A DNA stretch of 64,000 nucleotides from Silvimonas terrae (GTDB taxonomy: Bacteria > Pseudomonadota > Gammaproteobacteria > Burkholderiales > Chitinibacteraceae): NCBI RefSeq assembly GCF_014202765.1, contig NZ_JACHHN010000006.1:248001-312000 (forward strand). The letters are read 5' to 3'. This document shows, piece by piece, positions 20,041 through 29,315 of this stretch; position 1 is the stretch's first letter; the number at the start of each line of letters is the position of its first letter. The notes below the pieces were generated by a model, which saw only the letters and a program-made list of their open reading frames with translations, ran no database searches and was not told the origin of the DNA. Made by a program: the position numbers and the translations under genes.

Positions 20041-21367
20041 GAATGTGGTCATTGCGCTTGATCGTGTTGGCAAGTGCTACGAAATTTATGCTGCTCCCCA
20101 TGATCGACTCAAACAGTTTCTGTTGCCCCGTCTCCGGCGGCTGACCGGACGCGCTGCGAGTAAATACTTTCGCGAGTTCTGGGCCGTACGCGATGTGTCG
20201 TTCTGTATTGAGAAGGGAGAGACGGTCGCGCTGGTTGGCCGCAATGGCTCTGGCAAGTCCACATTGTTGCAAATGATCTGCGGGACGGTCGCGCCCACCA
20301 TTGGCCAAATCTCGGTGCATGGTCGAATTGCCGCCTTGCTCGAGTTGGGCGCGGGGTTCAACCCAGATTTTTCCGGGCGCGAAAACATTGCGCTGAATGC
20401 GGCCATCCTTGGTCTGAGCCGCAAAGAGATTGAATCCCGACTCGATAGCATCATTGCATTCTCTGAACTGGGTGAGTTTATAGACCAGCCGGTGAAAACC
20501 TATTCCAGTGGCATGTATGTCCGGCTTGGTTTTTCCATTGCCATTCATGTTGAGCCGGATATCCTGATTGTGGATGAAGCGCTGGCTGTCGGCGATAGCC
20601 GCTTCCAGGCGAAATGCATGCGCAAGATCAAGGAAATCCAGGAGCGCGGCGCAACCATCCTGTTTGTTAGCCACGATGTCAGTTCAGTGCGCACCTTGTG
20701 TGACCGGGCTATCTGGCTGGATCGGGGCCAGGTAGCCATGGATGGTGACGTGTTTCCGGTGACTGGGCGATTCATGGAGTTTCTCTTCAAGGATGAGGAA
20801 GAGCAGACGAAATCGCAGGCAACGATGGCGCAGCCCATTCCACCCTCTGAAGCGGATGATGGCACTGCAGTTGGCGCACATAGCGCTGCCGCAGCCGGTG
20901 CTCAGGACCTTGACCGCCGGCCGGTTACCCATTGGGGGTCGCATCAAGGTATCATCCGCGCCGCCTGTGTGCAGGATCGCCACGGTGAAAAAAAAGATGT
21001 GCTGGGGTGGGGCGAGGCCATTGAGGTCATGGTGTCCGTCAACTTGCCCGCAAACTTTCACCCCCACACGCTCAGCGTGGCGATTTCCATCAAGGATTTG
21101 CGCGGGACGGACCTGTTTGTTGCCACAACCCACGACGCAGGGGTGACTCTGCCGCATGGCGGGGGCTTTACACTGCGCTTTAGTTGCCCGAACCTGCTGG
21201 TGGAAGGCAAGTATCTTCTGGTTGCTGCGGTCGAAGACCGCGAGCAGCGTGACATTCATTATTACGAATATGTGGAAGGCGCTCATTATTTCAGTGTGCT
21301 GAGCCAGCGGCGCCTGTTTGGCGTGTTCCACCCCCAAGTTAACGTAGAGCTTCAGGCTGATGAATAA
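20030..21367 (+). CDS. wzt: ABC transporter ATPase with C-terminal carbohydrate-binding-like domain (Wzt)
   Basis: Energises Wzm. The 445-residue protein has Walker A GRNGSGKST (70-78), the signature YSSGMYVRLGF near 158 and Walker B ILIVDEALA (178-186). Beyond about residue 260 a linker leads to a C-terminal beta-rich domain of roughly 150 residues. In O8/O9-type Wzt proteins this domain recognises the capped non-reducing end of the glycan before export. I chose the ATG at 20030; a TTG two codons upstream is possible. It overlaps the next gene by 8 bp. Confidence 0.93.
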   Translation: MSSENVVIALDRVGKCYEIYAAPHDRLKQFLLPRLRRLTGRAASKYFREFWAVRDVSFCIEKGETVALVGRNGSGKSTLLQMICGTVAPTIGQISVHGRIAALLELGAGFNPDFSGRENIALNAAILGLSRKEIESRLDSIIAFSELGEFIDQPVKTYSSGMYVRLGFSIAIHVEPDILIVDEALAVGDSRFQAKCMRKIKEIQERGATILFVSHDVSSVRTLCDRAIWLDRGQVAMDGDVFPVTGRFMEFLFKDEEEQTKSQATMAQPIPPSEADDGTAVGAHSAAAAGAQDLDRRPVTHWGSHQGIIRAACVQDRHGEKKDVLGWGEAIEVMVSVNLPANFHPHTLSVAISIKDLRGTDLFVATTHDAGVTLPHGGGFTLRFSCPNLLVEGKYLLVAAVEDREQRDIHYYEYVEGAHYFSVLSQRRLFGVFHPQVNVELQADE

Positions 21368-24300
21368 TTCGGTTATCAATAGTGCAGATTACTGGGACAC
21401 CCGTTTCGCTGAGGATTGGGATGCGCATGGGGGCACAGAGCAGTCTCGCTATTTCGCTGATCTGGCCGTCAAGCAGCTACCGCCATGGCTGAAGGTAGCC
21501 CAGCGCCTTGAAAATATGTCTGTCTGCGATTGGGGCTGCGCTCAGGGCGACGGCACCGATGTCCTCGCTCGTGTGTTTGATCCAGAGCGTCTGGTCGGTG
21601 TCGATTTCTCCGAAACGGCAATCGCTCAGGCAAAAGCGCGTTACCCGCAAGTTGGCTTCAAGACTGAAGACTGGACGGTATCCGGCGCAACTGAGCCAGA
21701 GTACGACATTGTTTTTTCCTCCAATACGCTTGAGCATTTTCATCATCCGTTCGAAACGCTCGATGTCGTGGCGCAGCACGCCAGGAAACTGCTGGTGCTG
21801 ATTCTGCCGTACCGCGAACTCAATCGGATTGACGAGCATTACTTTACGTTTGCTCCCGATAATCTCCCCGCCACCCTGACTGGCAATTGGGTGCCGTTGT
21901 TCTGCAAGGTCATCGATTGCAAGCATAACTCGCCCTGCTATTGGCCCGGGGAGCAGGTATTCCTGATCTATGGTCGTCAAGAGTGGGTGCTGCAGGCAAA
22001 GTTGACGATGGGGGATCTGCGAATCGATGCGGATGTTGAAATGGATCTGGCTCGAGGTGAGCTGAACCGGCGCGTTGATATCCTTCAAGCTCAGCTTGAG
22101 CACCATGTTGCTGAGTGGGATGCCGTAGAGTCTGCCTGTAACGAATTGGAAATACGCCGGGCGGAAGAAGCGCTGCAAGTGCTACAAACTCGTGTGACTG
22201 CGGAGTCCCATCTGCTTGAAGAAGCGCGCCAGGAACTCGAGGCTCGCCTGGCCGACGAAGCAAAGCTGATAGAAGATGCCCGGCAGTTGCTGGAAGCCCG
22301 GATGGTAGAAAAAGCCTACCAGGCAGAAAAGAAACGGCTGACCGAAAAAGCCCGACTCGCTGAAGAAGCACACCAGATTGAAAAATATAATCTGATCGAA
22401 GCTGCCCGCCAGGCTGAAGGAGTTCACCAGAATGAAAGAGCCCGCCTGACTGAGGAGGTGCGCCAGGTCGGCGGGAAGTTGTCAGATAAAACGGCCGAAG
22501 TGGCACAATTGAACAAGGTTATCGAACAACTGCGTGAGCAGTATCGAGACCGCGAACAACAATTTCTGCTCTCCACGTCCTGGCGCATTACCCGCCCCCT
22601 GCGGGTGATTGCGCGTAGTGCCTCGCGTGACGGGATGGCCAGTCTTGTCCGCCAGACTTATGCGGTCTTGCCTCCCAACACCCGGCAACAACTGGTAAAG
22701 CTACCTTTTGTGCGCCGGGTCAAGTCCTGGGTGGCCAAATCGGCCGCAGCGCCGTTGCCGACAGGGATGATTGGTGTTGATCAAACGCGCCTGCCGGCCA
22801 ATTTGCCTGTTTTGCCCGCACCTACGCAGCCGGATGTGATTGTCTGGGGGGTAATTGACTGGCATTTCCGCATTCAACGTCCGCAACAACTGGCCCGTGG
22901 TTTTGCCCGCGCCGGGCATCGGGTGTTCTATATCAGCTCCGAACTGATCGATACACCTGCTCCGGGCTTCGCGGTTGAACGCATCGAAGGTGAAGAGGGC
23001 GTTGTTTTCCAGTTGCGCCTGAATGTGGCTGGCGGGGCTCCCATTTATGGCGCATTGCCCGGGCAGGCCGCAGCGGCTCAGTTGCGGGCTTCGACAGCCA
23101 TACTCAAGCGCTGGCTTAATCTCAATTCCACCATCTCGGTGGTTCAGCATCCGTATTGGTCATCGACCGCGTTTGCGCTGCCGGATAACCAGGTGGTGTA
23201 TGACTGCATGGACCATCATGAAGGATTTGGCACCACGGCCGATGAGATGATCCGCGCTGAGCACCAGTTGATGGATCTGGCAGACCTGGTGGTCGTCACG
23301 TCCGACTGGCTGTATGACGTGGTGAAGCCGCGCAATGCCAACGTGCATATCGTGCGCAACGCTTGTGAGTTCGAGCATTTCAACACCCCGCCTGCAACGC
23401 GCTGGCTTGACCCTGCCGGTCGCAAGGTCATCGGATACTATGGGGCGATTGCGGAATGGTTTGACCTGGATCTGGTCAGGGCGGTTGCCAATGCCTATCC
23501 GCAGCATAGTGTCTTGCTGATCGGGGGCGACACGACCGGGGCAGCCGCAGCGCTGCGCGATCTTCCTAACGTGACATTCACCGGGGAGGTCCGCTATGGC
23601 GACTTGCCGCACTATTTATACGGAATTGATGTTTGCCTGCTGCCTTTCCGGGTGATCGATCTGACCCTGGCCACTAATCCGGTCAAGGTTTACGAATATC
23701 TCTGCCCGGGTAAGCCGGTTGTGTCAGTGGACCTGCCGGAAATGAAGCAATTTGGCGACATGGTTTACACCGCGACCGGACATGGCGCTTTTATTGAAGC
23801 CTGCGGTAAAGCGCTGGCCGAAAACGATGCGGCGTTGGTACAGCGCAGAATCGAGTTTGCTTCCCGTCAGACCTGGGTTCATCGCGCGCATGAATTTCAG
23901 GCCGCACTGCTGGCAAGCACAAAGCCGCGCATGTCGGTGATCGTCGTTACATATAACAATCTGGACCTGACCCAGAAATGCCTGGCGAGTGTTGAGAAGT
24001 ACACAACCGGCGTCGAGCTGGAACTCATTATTATTGACAATGCCTCTGCTGACGGCAGCCCGCAGTGGCTGGGCGACTACGCCAGCACGCGCAGCTTTGT
24101 CAAATTGCAGCTCAATGAGGATAACCGAGGATTCTCCGCTGCCAATAACCAGGGCCTGGCTATGGCGACGGGTGAGTATCTGGTTATCCTGAATAATGAC
24201 ACCGTGGTCACCCCAGGGTGGGCAACCGGTTTTATCCGTCATTTGCGCACAGATAAGAGCGTGGGCTTGATCGGCCCGGTGACCAATAACATCGGGAACG

Positions 24301-24680
24301 AGGCCCGTATTCCGGTGAGCTACCCTTCCCTGGAAGAAATGCCTGCAGCAGCGGCCCAATATACCGTTCACCATATGGGCGAGTTGTTTGATATCTATAC
24401 CCTTGCCTTCTTCTGCGTGGTCTTGCCCAGAAGGGTATACGAGCAGATCGGCGGGCTGGACGAGGCCTTTGGCATCGGTTTCTTTGAAGACGATGATTAC
24501 TGCCGCCGCGTTCAGCAACTCGGCTTGCGTTGCGTATGCGCAGAGGACGTATTTGTTCACCATAATCTTTCCGCTTCATTCAATAAAATGGCTCAGGAAA
24601 AGCGCCAGGCATTGATGGATAAGAACAGAAAAATCTATGAAGCGAAGTGGGGTAAATGGTCTCCTCACTGCTATCGCTGA
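21360..24680 (+). CDS. Methyltransferase / coiled coil / double glycosyltransferase fusion
   Basis: A 1106-residue multidomain protein. Residues about 1-200 are a SAM methyltransferase (DWGCAQGDGTDVLA from residue 57, then VGVDFSETAIAQAKARYP). Residues about 235-400 form a long charged coiled coil with repeating ARQ/LEAR/EEA units. After the linker STSWRITRPLRV, residues about 490-850 are a GT-B type glycosyltransferase (RIQRPQQLARGFARAGH, VIGYYGAIAEWFDLDLV). From about 858 a GT-A/GT2 domain follows (MSVIVVTYNNLDLTQKCL, LNNDTVV, GFFEDDDYCRR). It overlaps wzt by 8 bp. The methyltransferase-plus-coiled-coil layout next to a Wzt with C-terminal domain recalls WbdD-type chain-length control, but no kinase domain is seen, so that role is inference. 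Confidence 0.85.
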   Translation: MNNSVINSADYWDTRFAEDWDAHGGTEQSRYFADLAVKQLPPWLKVAQRLENMSVCDWGCAQGDGTDVLARVFDPERLVGVDFSETAIAQAKARYPQVGFKTEDWTVSGATEPEYDIVFSSNTLEHFHHPFETLDVVAQHARKLLVLILPYRELNRIDEHYFTFAPDNLPATLTGNWVPLFCKVIDCKHNSPCYWPGEQVFLIYGRQEWVLQAKLTMGDLRIDADVEMDLARGELNRRVDILQAQLEHHVAEWDAVESACNELEIRRAEEALQVLQTRVTAESHLLEEARQELEARLADEAKLIEDARQLLEARMVEKAYQAEKKRLTEKARLAEEAHQIEKYNLIEAARQAEGVHQNERARLTEEVRQVGGKLSDKTAEVAQLNKVIEQLREQYRDREQQFLLSTSWRITRPLRVIARSASRDGMASLVRQTYAVLPPNTRQQLVKLPFVRRVKSWVAKSAAAPLPTGMIGVDQTRLPANLPVLPAPTQPDVIVWGVIDWHFRIQRPQQLARGFARAGHRVFYISSELIDTPAPGFAVERIEGEEGVVFQLRLNVAGGAPIYGALPGQAAAAQLRASTAILKRWLNLNSTISVVQHPYWSSTAFALPDNQVVYDCMDHHEGFGTTADEMIRAEHQLMDLADLVVVTSDWLYDVVKPRNANVHIVRNACEFEHFNTPPATRWLDPAGRKVIGYYGAIAEWFDLDLVRAVANAYPQHSVLLIGGDTTGAAAALRDLPNVTFTGEVRYGDLPHYLYGIDVCLLPFRVIDLTLATNPVKVYEYLCPGKPVVSVDLPEMKQFGDMVYTATGHGAFIEACGKALAENDAALVQRRIEFASRQTWVHRAHEFQAALLASTKPRMSVIVVTYNNLDLTQKCLASVEKYTTGVELELIIIDNASADGSPQWLGDYASTRSFVKLQLNEDNRGFSAANNQGLAMATGEYLVILNNDTVVTPGWATGFIRHLRTDKSVGLIGPVTNNIGNEARIPVSYPSLEEMPAAAAQYTVHHMGELFDIYTLAFFCVVLPRRVYEQIGGLDEAFGIGFFEDDDYCRRVQQLGLRCVCAEDVFVHHNLSASFNKMAQEKRQALMDKNRKIYEAKWGKWSPHCYR

Positions 24681-24730
24681 TTCCGGTCGCGCGCGATCCT
24701 GAGATAACCAGAAACTGGAAATAAATAAAA

Positions 24731-25831
24731 ATGAAGCAAAAAATCCTTTGCGTAGTGGGGACTCGCCCCGAGGCCATCAAGATGGCGCCGGTGATTAACT
24801 TGCTCAAACAACAGGAATGGGTTGATTGCCGTGTGCTGGCGACCGCACAACATCGGCAGATGCTCGATCAGGTGCTGGACGTTTTTGATATCACACCCGA
24901 TATTGACCTTAATATCATGCGTCCCAACCAGACTTTGCCGGAGTTGACGGCCAGATTATTGCTGGAACTGGATCAAGTCTTGGCTGCAGAGACTCCGGCG
25001 GCAGTGCTTGCCCAAGGCGATACCACGACAGTGATGGCCGTCGCGATGGCCTGCTTTTATCGCAGGATTCCCTTTGGGCATATCGAAGCCGGCTTGCGCA
25101 CCGGGGACATGTCCAACCCGTTTCCGGAAGAAATGAATCGCGTCGTGGCAGGTAATCTGGCGCGCTGGCACTTTGCTCCGACAGAGGGTTCGCGGGCCAA
25201 TTTGTTGCGTGAGTCCTTTGCGGCAGAGGCTATACACATGACCGGCAATACGGTGATTGACGCCCTGCTGGACGTGGTCGACCGTTGTGGTCCTTCGCCA
25301 TATACCCCGGCCGCTGGCCGTCGACTGATTCTGATGACCTCGCATCGTCGCGAAAACTTTGGTGCGCCATTTGAAGAGGTTTGCCGGGCAGTGCGTGATC
25401 TTGTGGACCGCAATCCCGATGTGGAGTTGCTGTATCCGGTTCACCCCAATCCCAATGTTCGTGATACCGCTCATCGTATGCTCGGTGGCCATGACCGCAT
25501 CAAACTCTGTGATCCGCTGGACTACCTGCCGTTTGTTGCCGCGATGAAACAAGCTTATTTCATCCTCAGTGATTCCGGTGGCGTGCAGGAAGAAGCGCCG
25601 GCCCTGGGCAAACCGGTGCTTGTCCTGCGCCACGAAACAGAACGGCCAGAAGCTGTGCAGGAAGGGGTAGTGCGTCTGGTTGGCACCAACTATGACCACA
25701 TCATTACCACGGCCCAGCGTTTGCTTGATGACAAGCAAGAATATGCCGCCATGGCCAAAGGTGTTTCTCCCTATGGCGATGGCAAGGCCAGTGAACGCAT
25801 CGTCCAGATTCTGCGTGCCACATTGAGCTAA
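24731..25831 (+). CDS. wecB: UDP-N-acetylglucosamine 2-epimerase
   Basis: Converts UDP-GlcNAc to UDP-ManNAc. The 366-residue non-hydrolysing enzyme shows GTRPEAIKMAPVI at the N-terminus, GDTTTVMAVAMA, GHIEAGLRTGD, the HRREN motif and SDSGGVQEEAP. No UDP-ManNAc dehydrogenase (wecC) lies nearby, so ManNAc itself is the likely product used, unless the next enzyme is encoded elsewhere. Confidence 0.95.
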   Translation: MKQKILCVVGTRPEAIKMAPVINLLKQQEWVDCRVLATAQHRQMLDQVLDVFDITPDIDLNIMRPNQTLPELTARLLLELDQVLAAETPAAVLAQGDTTTVMAVAMACFYRRIPFGHIEAGLRTGDMSNPFPEEMNRVVAGNLARWHFAPTEGSRANLLRESFAAEAIHMTGNTVIDALLDVVDRCGPSPYTPAAGRRLILMTSHRRENFGAPFEEVCRAVRDLVDRNPDVELLYPVHPNPNVRDTAHRMLGGHDRIKLCDPLDYLPFVAAMKQAYFILSDSGGVQEEAPALGKPVLVLRHETERPEAVQEGVVRLVGTNYDHIITTAQRLLDDKQEYAAMAKGVSPYGDGKASERIVQILRATLS

Positions 25832-25834
25832 CCT

Positions 25835-26953
25835 GTGAAGCTGATTTATTTTGCGCCCGTGCCGTTTGACAGTTACTGGCAACGGCCGCATTACATGGTG
25901 CGCTATCTGCTGGAAAACGGGTTTGATCAGGTCACTTGGGTCAACCCGTATCCGACCCGTTTGCCCGTACTTTCAGATTTGAAGGCACGTACCGGCAAGA
26001 AGGGCGGTGGTTTGGCCCTCGCGGGGGTGCAAGTATTGCGCCCACGCGCGCTCCCTGTAGAACCGCTGCCACTCATGAACCAGACCAATCGTTTGCTCTG
26101 GCGGGCTTTTCTCAAGCGGTTGACTGGCGAACTGGATCGTCACACCGTCATTGGCGTAGGGCGGCCCAGTCGCCTTGCACTCACCGCATTGCGGGCCGCG
26201 CCCGCCGCGACCACCACGTTTCTGGACGTGATGGACGACTTCTCTGCGTTTTATCGCGGCCTCTCCCGGCGCTCAATGCGTCATGTCGAGGCGGCGGTAG
26301 CGCATGAAGTGCAGCATATCTGGTGTTCGGCTCCCGGCTTGCTGGACAAGTACCGCTCAATGGTGGGAAGGCAAGATATCGAACTGGTTCCCAATGGTTA
26401 TGACATGAGGCGCTTGCCCGCCCCGCTCAGGGCGGGGGATGGCCGCCCGGTCATCGGTTTTGTGGGCAGTATTGCTTCCTGGTTTGACTGGGAACTGGTG
26501 ATCGCCATGGCCAAGGCTTTGCCAGAGACTACTATCAGGCTGATTGGTCCGGTTTTTGGGCATCTACCCTATCCCTTGCCAGCCAATATCGAAATGCTGG
26601 GCGAATGTAATGTGGATGAGGCCATTGGCCACATCAGGCAGTTTCACGTGGGGATCATTCCCTTTCGCCGGAACCAGCTGACCCATTCCGTTGATCCCAT
26701 CAAGTTCTATGAAATGCGCGCGATGGGGGTGCCGGTATGGTCCACTGACTTTGGCACCATGTCGGCACGCTTGCAGCATGGTGAGGCGCTGACCATGAGT
26801 GAAGATGCCGACTGGCCTGCCTTGCTGACCCAATCCCTGGCAAGCGTGCTGGACGAGGCTGCGATTGAGCAGTTCCGGCATGAGCATGACTGGGCTCACC
26901 GCTTTGCACACATGGGCTCAAGGTTGACGGCTGCGGCGGGCCGCGTAAGGTAA
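25835..26953 (+). CDS. Glycosyltransferase, GT4/TuaH-like
   Basis: A 372-residue GT-B fold glycosyltransferase. The N-terminus FAPVPFDSYWQRPHYMVRYL matches the 'WQRPH' start of TuaH-type enzymes; VPNGYDMRRLP and IGFVGSIASWFDWELV mark the inter-domain and C-terminal regions, and DPIKFYEMRAMGVPVWST the donor site. Its C-terminal half resembles the middle domain of the 1106-aa protein. The start is a GTG at 25835, three bases after the wecB stop. The sugar transferred cannot be told. Confidence 0.8.
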   Translation: MKLIYFAPVPFDSYWQRPHYMVRYLLENGFDQVTWVNPYPTRLPVLSDLKARTGKKGGGLALAGVQVLRPRALPVEPLPLMNQTNRLLWRAFLKRLTGELDRHTVIGVGRPSRLALTALRAAPAATTTFLDVMDDFSAFYRGLSRRSMRHVEAAVAHEVQHIWCSAPGLLDKYRSMVGRQDIELVPNGYDMRRLPAPLRAGDGRPVIGFVGSIASWFDWELVIAMAKALPETTIRLIGPVFGHLPYPLPANIEMLGECNVDEAIGHIRQFHVGIIPFRRNQLTHSVDPIKFYEMRAMGVPVWSTDFGTMSARLQHGEALTMSEDADWPALLTQSLASVLDEAAIEQFRHEHDWAHRFAHMGSRLTAAAGRVR

Positions 26954-27002
26954 AGCTGGCATAAAGTCACTGATTGTTTCGGGTATCATGCAGGGTTTAA
27001 TG

Positions 27003-27033
27003 ACGCGCCGGATCAAACCGGCGCGTTTCTTTA
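27003..27033 (+). terminator. Intrinsic terminator inside the locus
   Basis: ACGCGCCGG (27003-27011) pairs with CCGGCGCGT (27018-27026) around a six-base loop, followed by a T-rich TTTCTTTA. It lies between the TuaH-like gene and gtrA, so downstream genes may depend on read-through or on their own promoter. Confidence 0.75.
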
Positions 27034-27065
27034 CACTTTTCACGTCATCCCTGAACGTACATCGT

Positions 27066-27443
27066 ATGCATTTGATCATGTTTGGACTCACCTCCGGCAT
27101 CGGCTGGCTTATCGATTTTGGTGTGTTCAGTTTACTTGTACACCTTTCGCTGAGACCCGGATTCGCCAATCTGATCTCTGCCAGCCTGGCCGTGACCTTT
27201 GTCTATTTCACGTCGGTACGCCGCATTTTCAGCACTAGCCAGACCAAGGGTGTGGCTAACAAATTTGTGGTTTACCTGATTTATCAGGCCATGGCGGTGC
27301 CACTGGCATCGATTGTTGTCGACCTGCTGGTGTCTTGGCACACCACGCCCTTGGTCGCCAAAATCGCAGTCGTACCCTTTACCTGCTACAGCAATTTTGT
27401 CTTTACCTCTTACCTGCTAACCGGCCGGGCACGCTGGTACTAA
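27066..27443 (+). CDS. GtrA family small membrane protein
   Basis: A 125-residue protein with about four membrane segments, of the GtrA family, which helps flip undecaprenyl-phosphate-linked sugars across the inner membrane. It reads MFGLTSGIGWLIDFGVFSLL at the N-terminus and ends VPFTCYSNFVFTSYLL, typical of the family. I chose the ATG at 27066 because the frame upstream contains an intrinsic terminator. The resulting length equals that of the second GtrA at 40338-40715. A GT2 enzyme follows at once, as in glucosylation cassettes. Confidence 0.8.
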   Translation: MHLIMFGLTSGIGWLIDFGVFSLLVHLSLRPGFANLISASLAVTFVYFTSVRRIFSTSQTKGVANKFVVYLIYQAMAVPLASIVVDLLVSWHTTPLVAKIAVVPFTCYSNFVFTSYLLTGRARWY

Positions 27444-27462
27444 GCACAGTCACGGAATCAAT

Positions 27463-28305
27463 ATGGGCCAATCCAGCCTCGAACAGAAAACGGGCAGCAG
27501 CGTGCGCAATTTGCTGTTTGTTCCGATGTATAACTGCGAGCGTCAAATTCCGCGCGTCATTGAACAGCTTGCAGACGTTCCGCCGGGCTTTATCTCTGAA
27601 ATGATTGTGGTGGATAACCGCAGTCCGGATGGGGGGGTGGCCGCTGCCAAAGCGGCGTTGGGTCGCTTCCCGGACGTTCCCGCGAAAGTGATGGTCAATG
27701 ACGGTAACTATGGTCTGGGTGGCTCGCACAAAGTCGCGTTCAACTATGCCATTGAGCATGGCTTTGACAACGTCATTGTGTTGCACGGGGATGACCAAGG
27801 CGCCATTGCAGATCTGTTGCCCTTTTTTGAGCCATTCAGAAACAGCGACGCAGATTGCCTCTTGGGAGCGCGTTTCATGAAAGGTGCGAGACTCCAGAAC
27901 TACTCGCTGTTTCGTACATTCGGCAACTACGTATTCAATACCCTGTTTTCTGTCGCTGGCGGACAAAAGTTGTACGACCTGGGTTCAGGGCTGAATCTGT
28001 ATCGCGTCAAATCCCTGACCAAGGTTGATTATCTGCGCAACGCAAATGATCTGACCTTTAACTACTACATGATTTTGAACACGCTGGCTGCGGGCTGGAA
28101 ACTGCGTTTCTTCCCGATCTCCTGGCGTGAGGATGATCAGGTTTCCAACGTCAAATTGTTTAAACAGGCGCGCCGTACGCTGGGTCTGGTCCTGCAGTTC
28201 ATGGTCCAGCGCCAACATTTTCTGGGTACTGATCATAGTGGTAAGCCTGATCGCCAATATCCTTCAACCGTCGTGTATCAACAGCCGGCAGGACAGACCA
28301 GATAA
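27463..28305 (+). CDS. Glycosyltransferase family 2, polyprenyl-phosphate sugar transferase type
   Basis: A 280-residue GT-A enzyme. It has LLFVPMYNCERQIPRVIEQL, MIVVDNRSPDGG, NYGLGGSHKVAFNYA and VLHGDDQGAI with the acidic donor-site motif. This pattern is that of enzymes that load a sugar onto a polyprenyl phosphate or a lipid carrier. Lying between GtrA and a flippase-like membrane protein, it probably makes the donor for periplasmic decoration of the polysaccharide. The codons for VDNRSPDGG contain a G7 run. Confidence 0.82.
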   Translation: MGQSSLEQKTGSSVRNLLFVPMYNCERQIPRVIEQLADVPPGFISEMIVVDNRSPDGGVAAAKAALGRFPDVPAKVMVNDGNYGLGGSHKVAFNYAIEHGFDNVIVLHGDDQGAIADLLPFFEPFRNSDADCLLGARFMKGARLQNYSLFRTFGNYVFNTLFSVAGGQKLYDLGSGLNLYRVKSLTKVDYLRNANDLTFNYYMILNTLAAGWKLRFFPISWREDDQVSNVKLFKQARRTLGLVLQFMVQRQHFLGTDHSGKPDRQYPSTVVYQQPAGQTR

Positions 28306-29315
28306 TGGCCTGGAATGAACTGTCGCGATCCGGGGCAAAAATGGATATGTCTGGATCTGGATACAAGGCACGGCGGGTTCTTGATGGCTGTGCCCTGGCT
28401 TTCTGGATATTGGCCATCTCCTTGCTGGTTAGGCTCGGTTTTCTCTGGCGGGGACAAGGCGACCTGGGGGCTGGCGTATCCAGTTTGCTCGCAGCGGGGG
28501 GCCTCTACCTGATTGGCCACGGATTCCGGGCTGCCCGGCTGATGTTGCTGATCGGGGACTATCGGGTTGGCATCAAGAAAATTGCGCTGGTGCATTTCTT
28601 TACCGCCGGGGTCAGCGTATTGCTCCCATTCAAGCTGGGCGAGATTTACAGGGTCGCGGAACTCAGCAATCTTTTGAATGACATGCAAAAAGCAGTTCTT
28701 GGCGTCTGGATAGAGCGGGCGTACGACATTGCCATCCTGTGCGTACTGTTGGGTGTAGTTGCATTTGGCGGCGGCCCCTGGAGCAACAGCTTGGGACTGC
28801 TGCTGGTCATTTCGACTATTTTTGTCGTTGGAACGGTCGTTGTTTTTGGCATTTTGCCGTACAACGTGAACGAACTTGCACTTTATATGGTGAGACGTTA
28901 CCGCTCCCCGGGCAGTGTGCGCGTTCTGCAAGGCATCAGTTTGTTCAAGGAATTTACAGATGCTGCATCCAGAATGTTGAGTCGCAAGAAAACGATTCTG
29001 TTATTGATTACAGCGCTGATCTGGGCTTGTGAAACGTTTGCAATCGTGATCGTGTTCCATCACGCGGACTGGAATGTTGCTGCGGCAGTTGCCCAGATGC
29101 TGGGGAGCATTTCTGATGCCGCATCCAGCATTAATATGCTGCACGTGACCCAGACCCTGACCGCGCTTTCTACGCTGGAACGCGAATATTTTCTTGTTCT
29201 TCTCAGTAGTTTGTTATTGGCAGCGGTCATTGCCGGTGCAAAATATATTCCCCCCAGGATTCATTCGACGTTGAATGGTCCAAAAACCGCTTTGAGTGGC
29301 AAGCCGAACCGATGA
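28305..29315 (+). CDS. Polytopic membrane protein, LPG-synthase-TM/AglD-like
   Basis: A 336-residue integral membrane protein with several hydrophobic helices. The segment ALVHFFTAGVSVLLPFKLGE followed by YRVAELS resembles the lysylphosphatidylglycerol synthase transmembrane family (UPF0104), whose members are often found in glycolipid and glycan loci. It shares a base with the preceding GT2 gene (TAATG) and overlaps the next gene by 4 bp. A lipid-linked sugar transport role is inferred from context only. Confidence 0.65.
   Translation: MAWNELSRSGAKMDMSGSGYKARRVLDGCALAFWILAISLLVRLGFLWRGQGDLGAGVSSLLAAGGLYLIGHGFRAARLMLLIGDYRVGIKKIALVHFFTAGVSVLLPFKLGEIYRVAELSNLLNDMQKAVLGVWIERAYDIAILCVLLGVVAFGGGPWSNSLGLLLVISTIFVVGTVVVFGILPYNVNELALYMVRRYRSPGSVRVLQGISLFKEFTDAASRMLSRKKTILLLITALIWACETFAIVIVFHHADWNVAAAVAQMLGSISDAASSINMLHVTQTLTALSTLEREYFLVLLSSLLLAAVIAGAKYIPPRIHSTLNGPKTALSGKPNR

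Noticed and set aside
22100-22560. DNA tandem repeat in the 1106-aa gene
   Set aside because: The similarity is only at the level of coiled-coil residues (ARQ/LEA units). The DNA is not a clean tandem repeat, so I do not call a repeat array.
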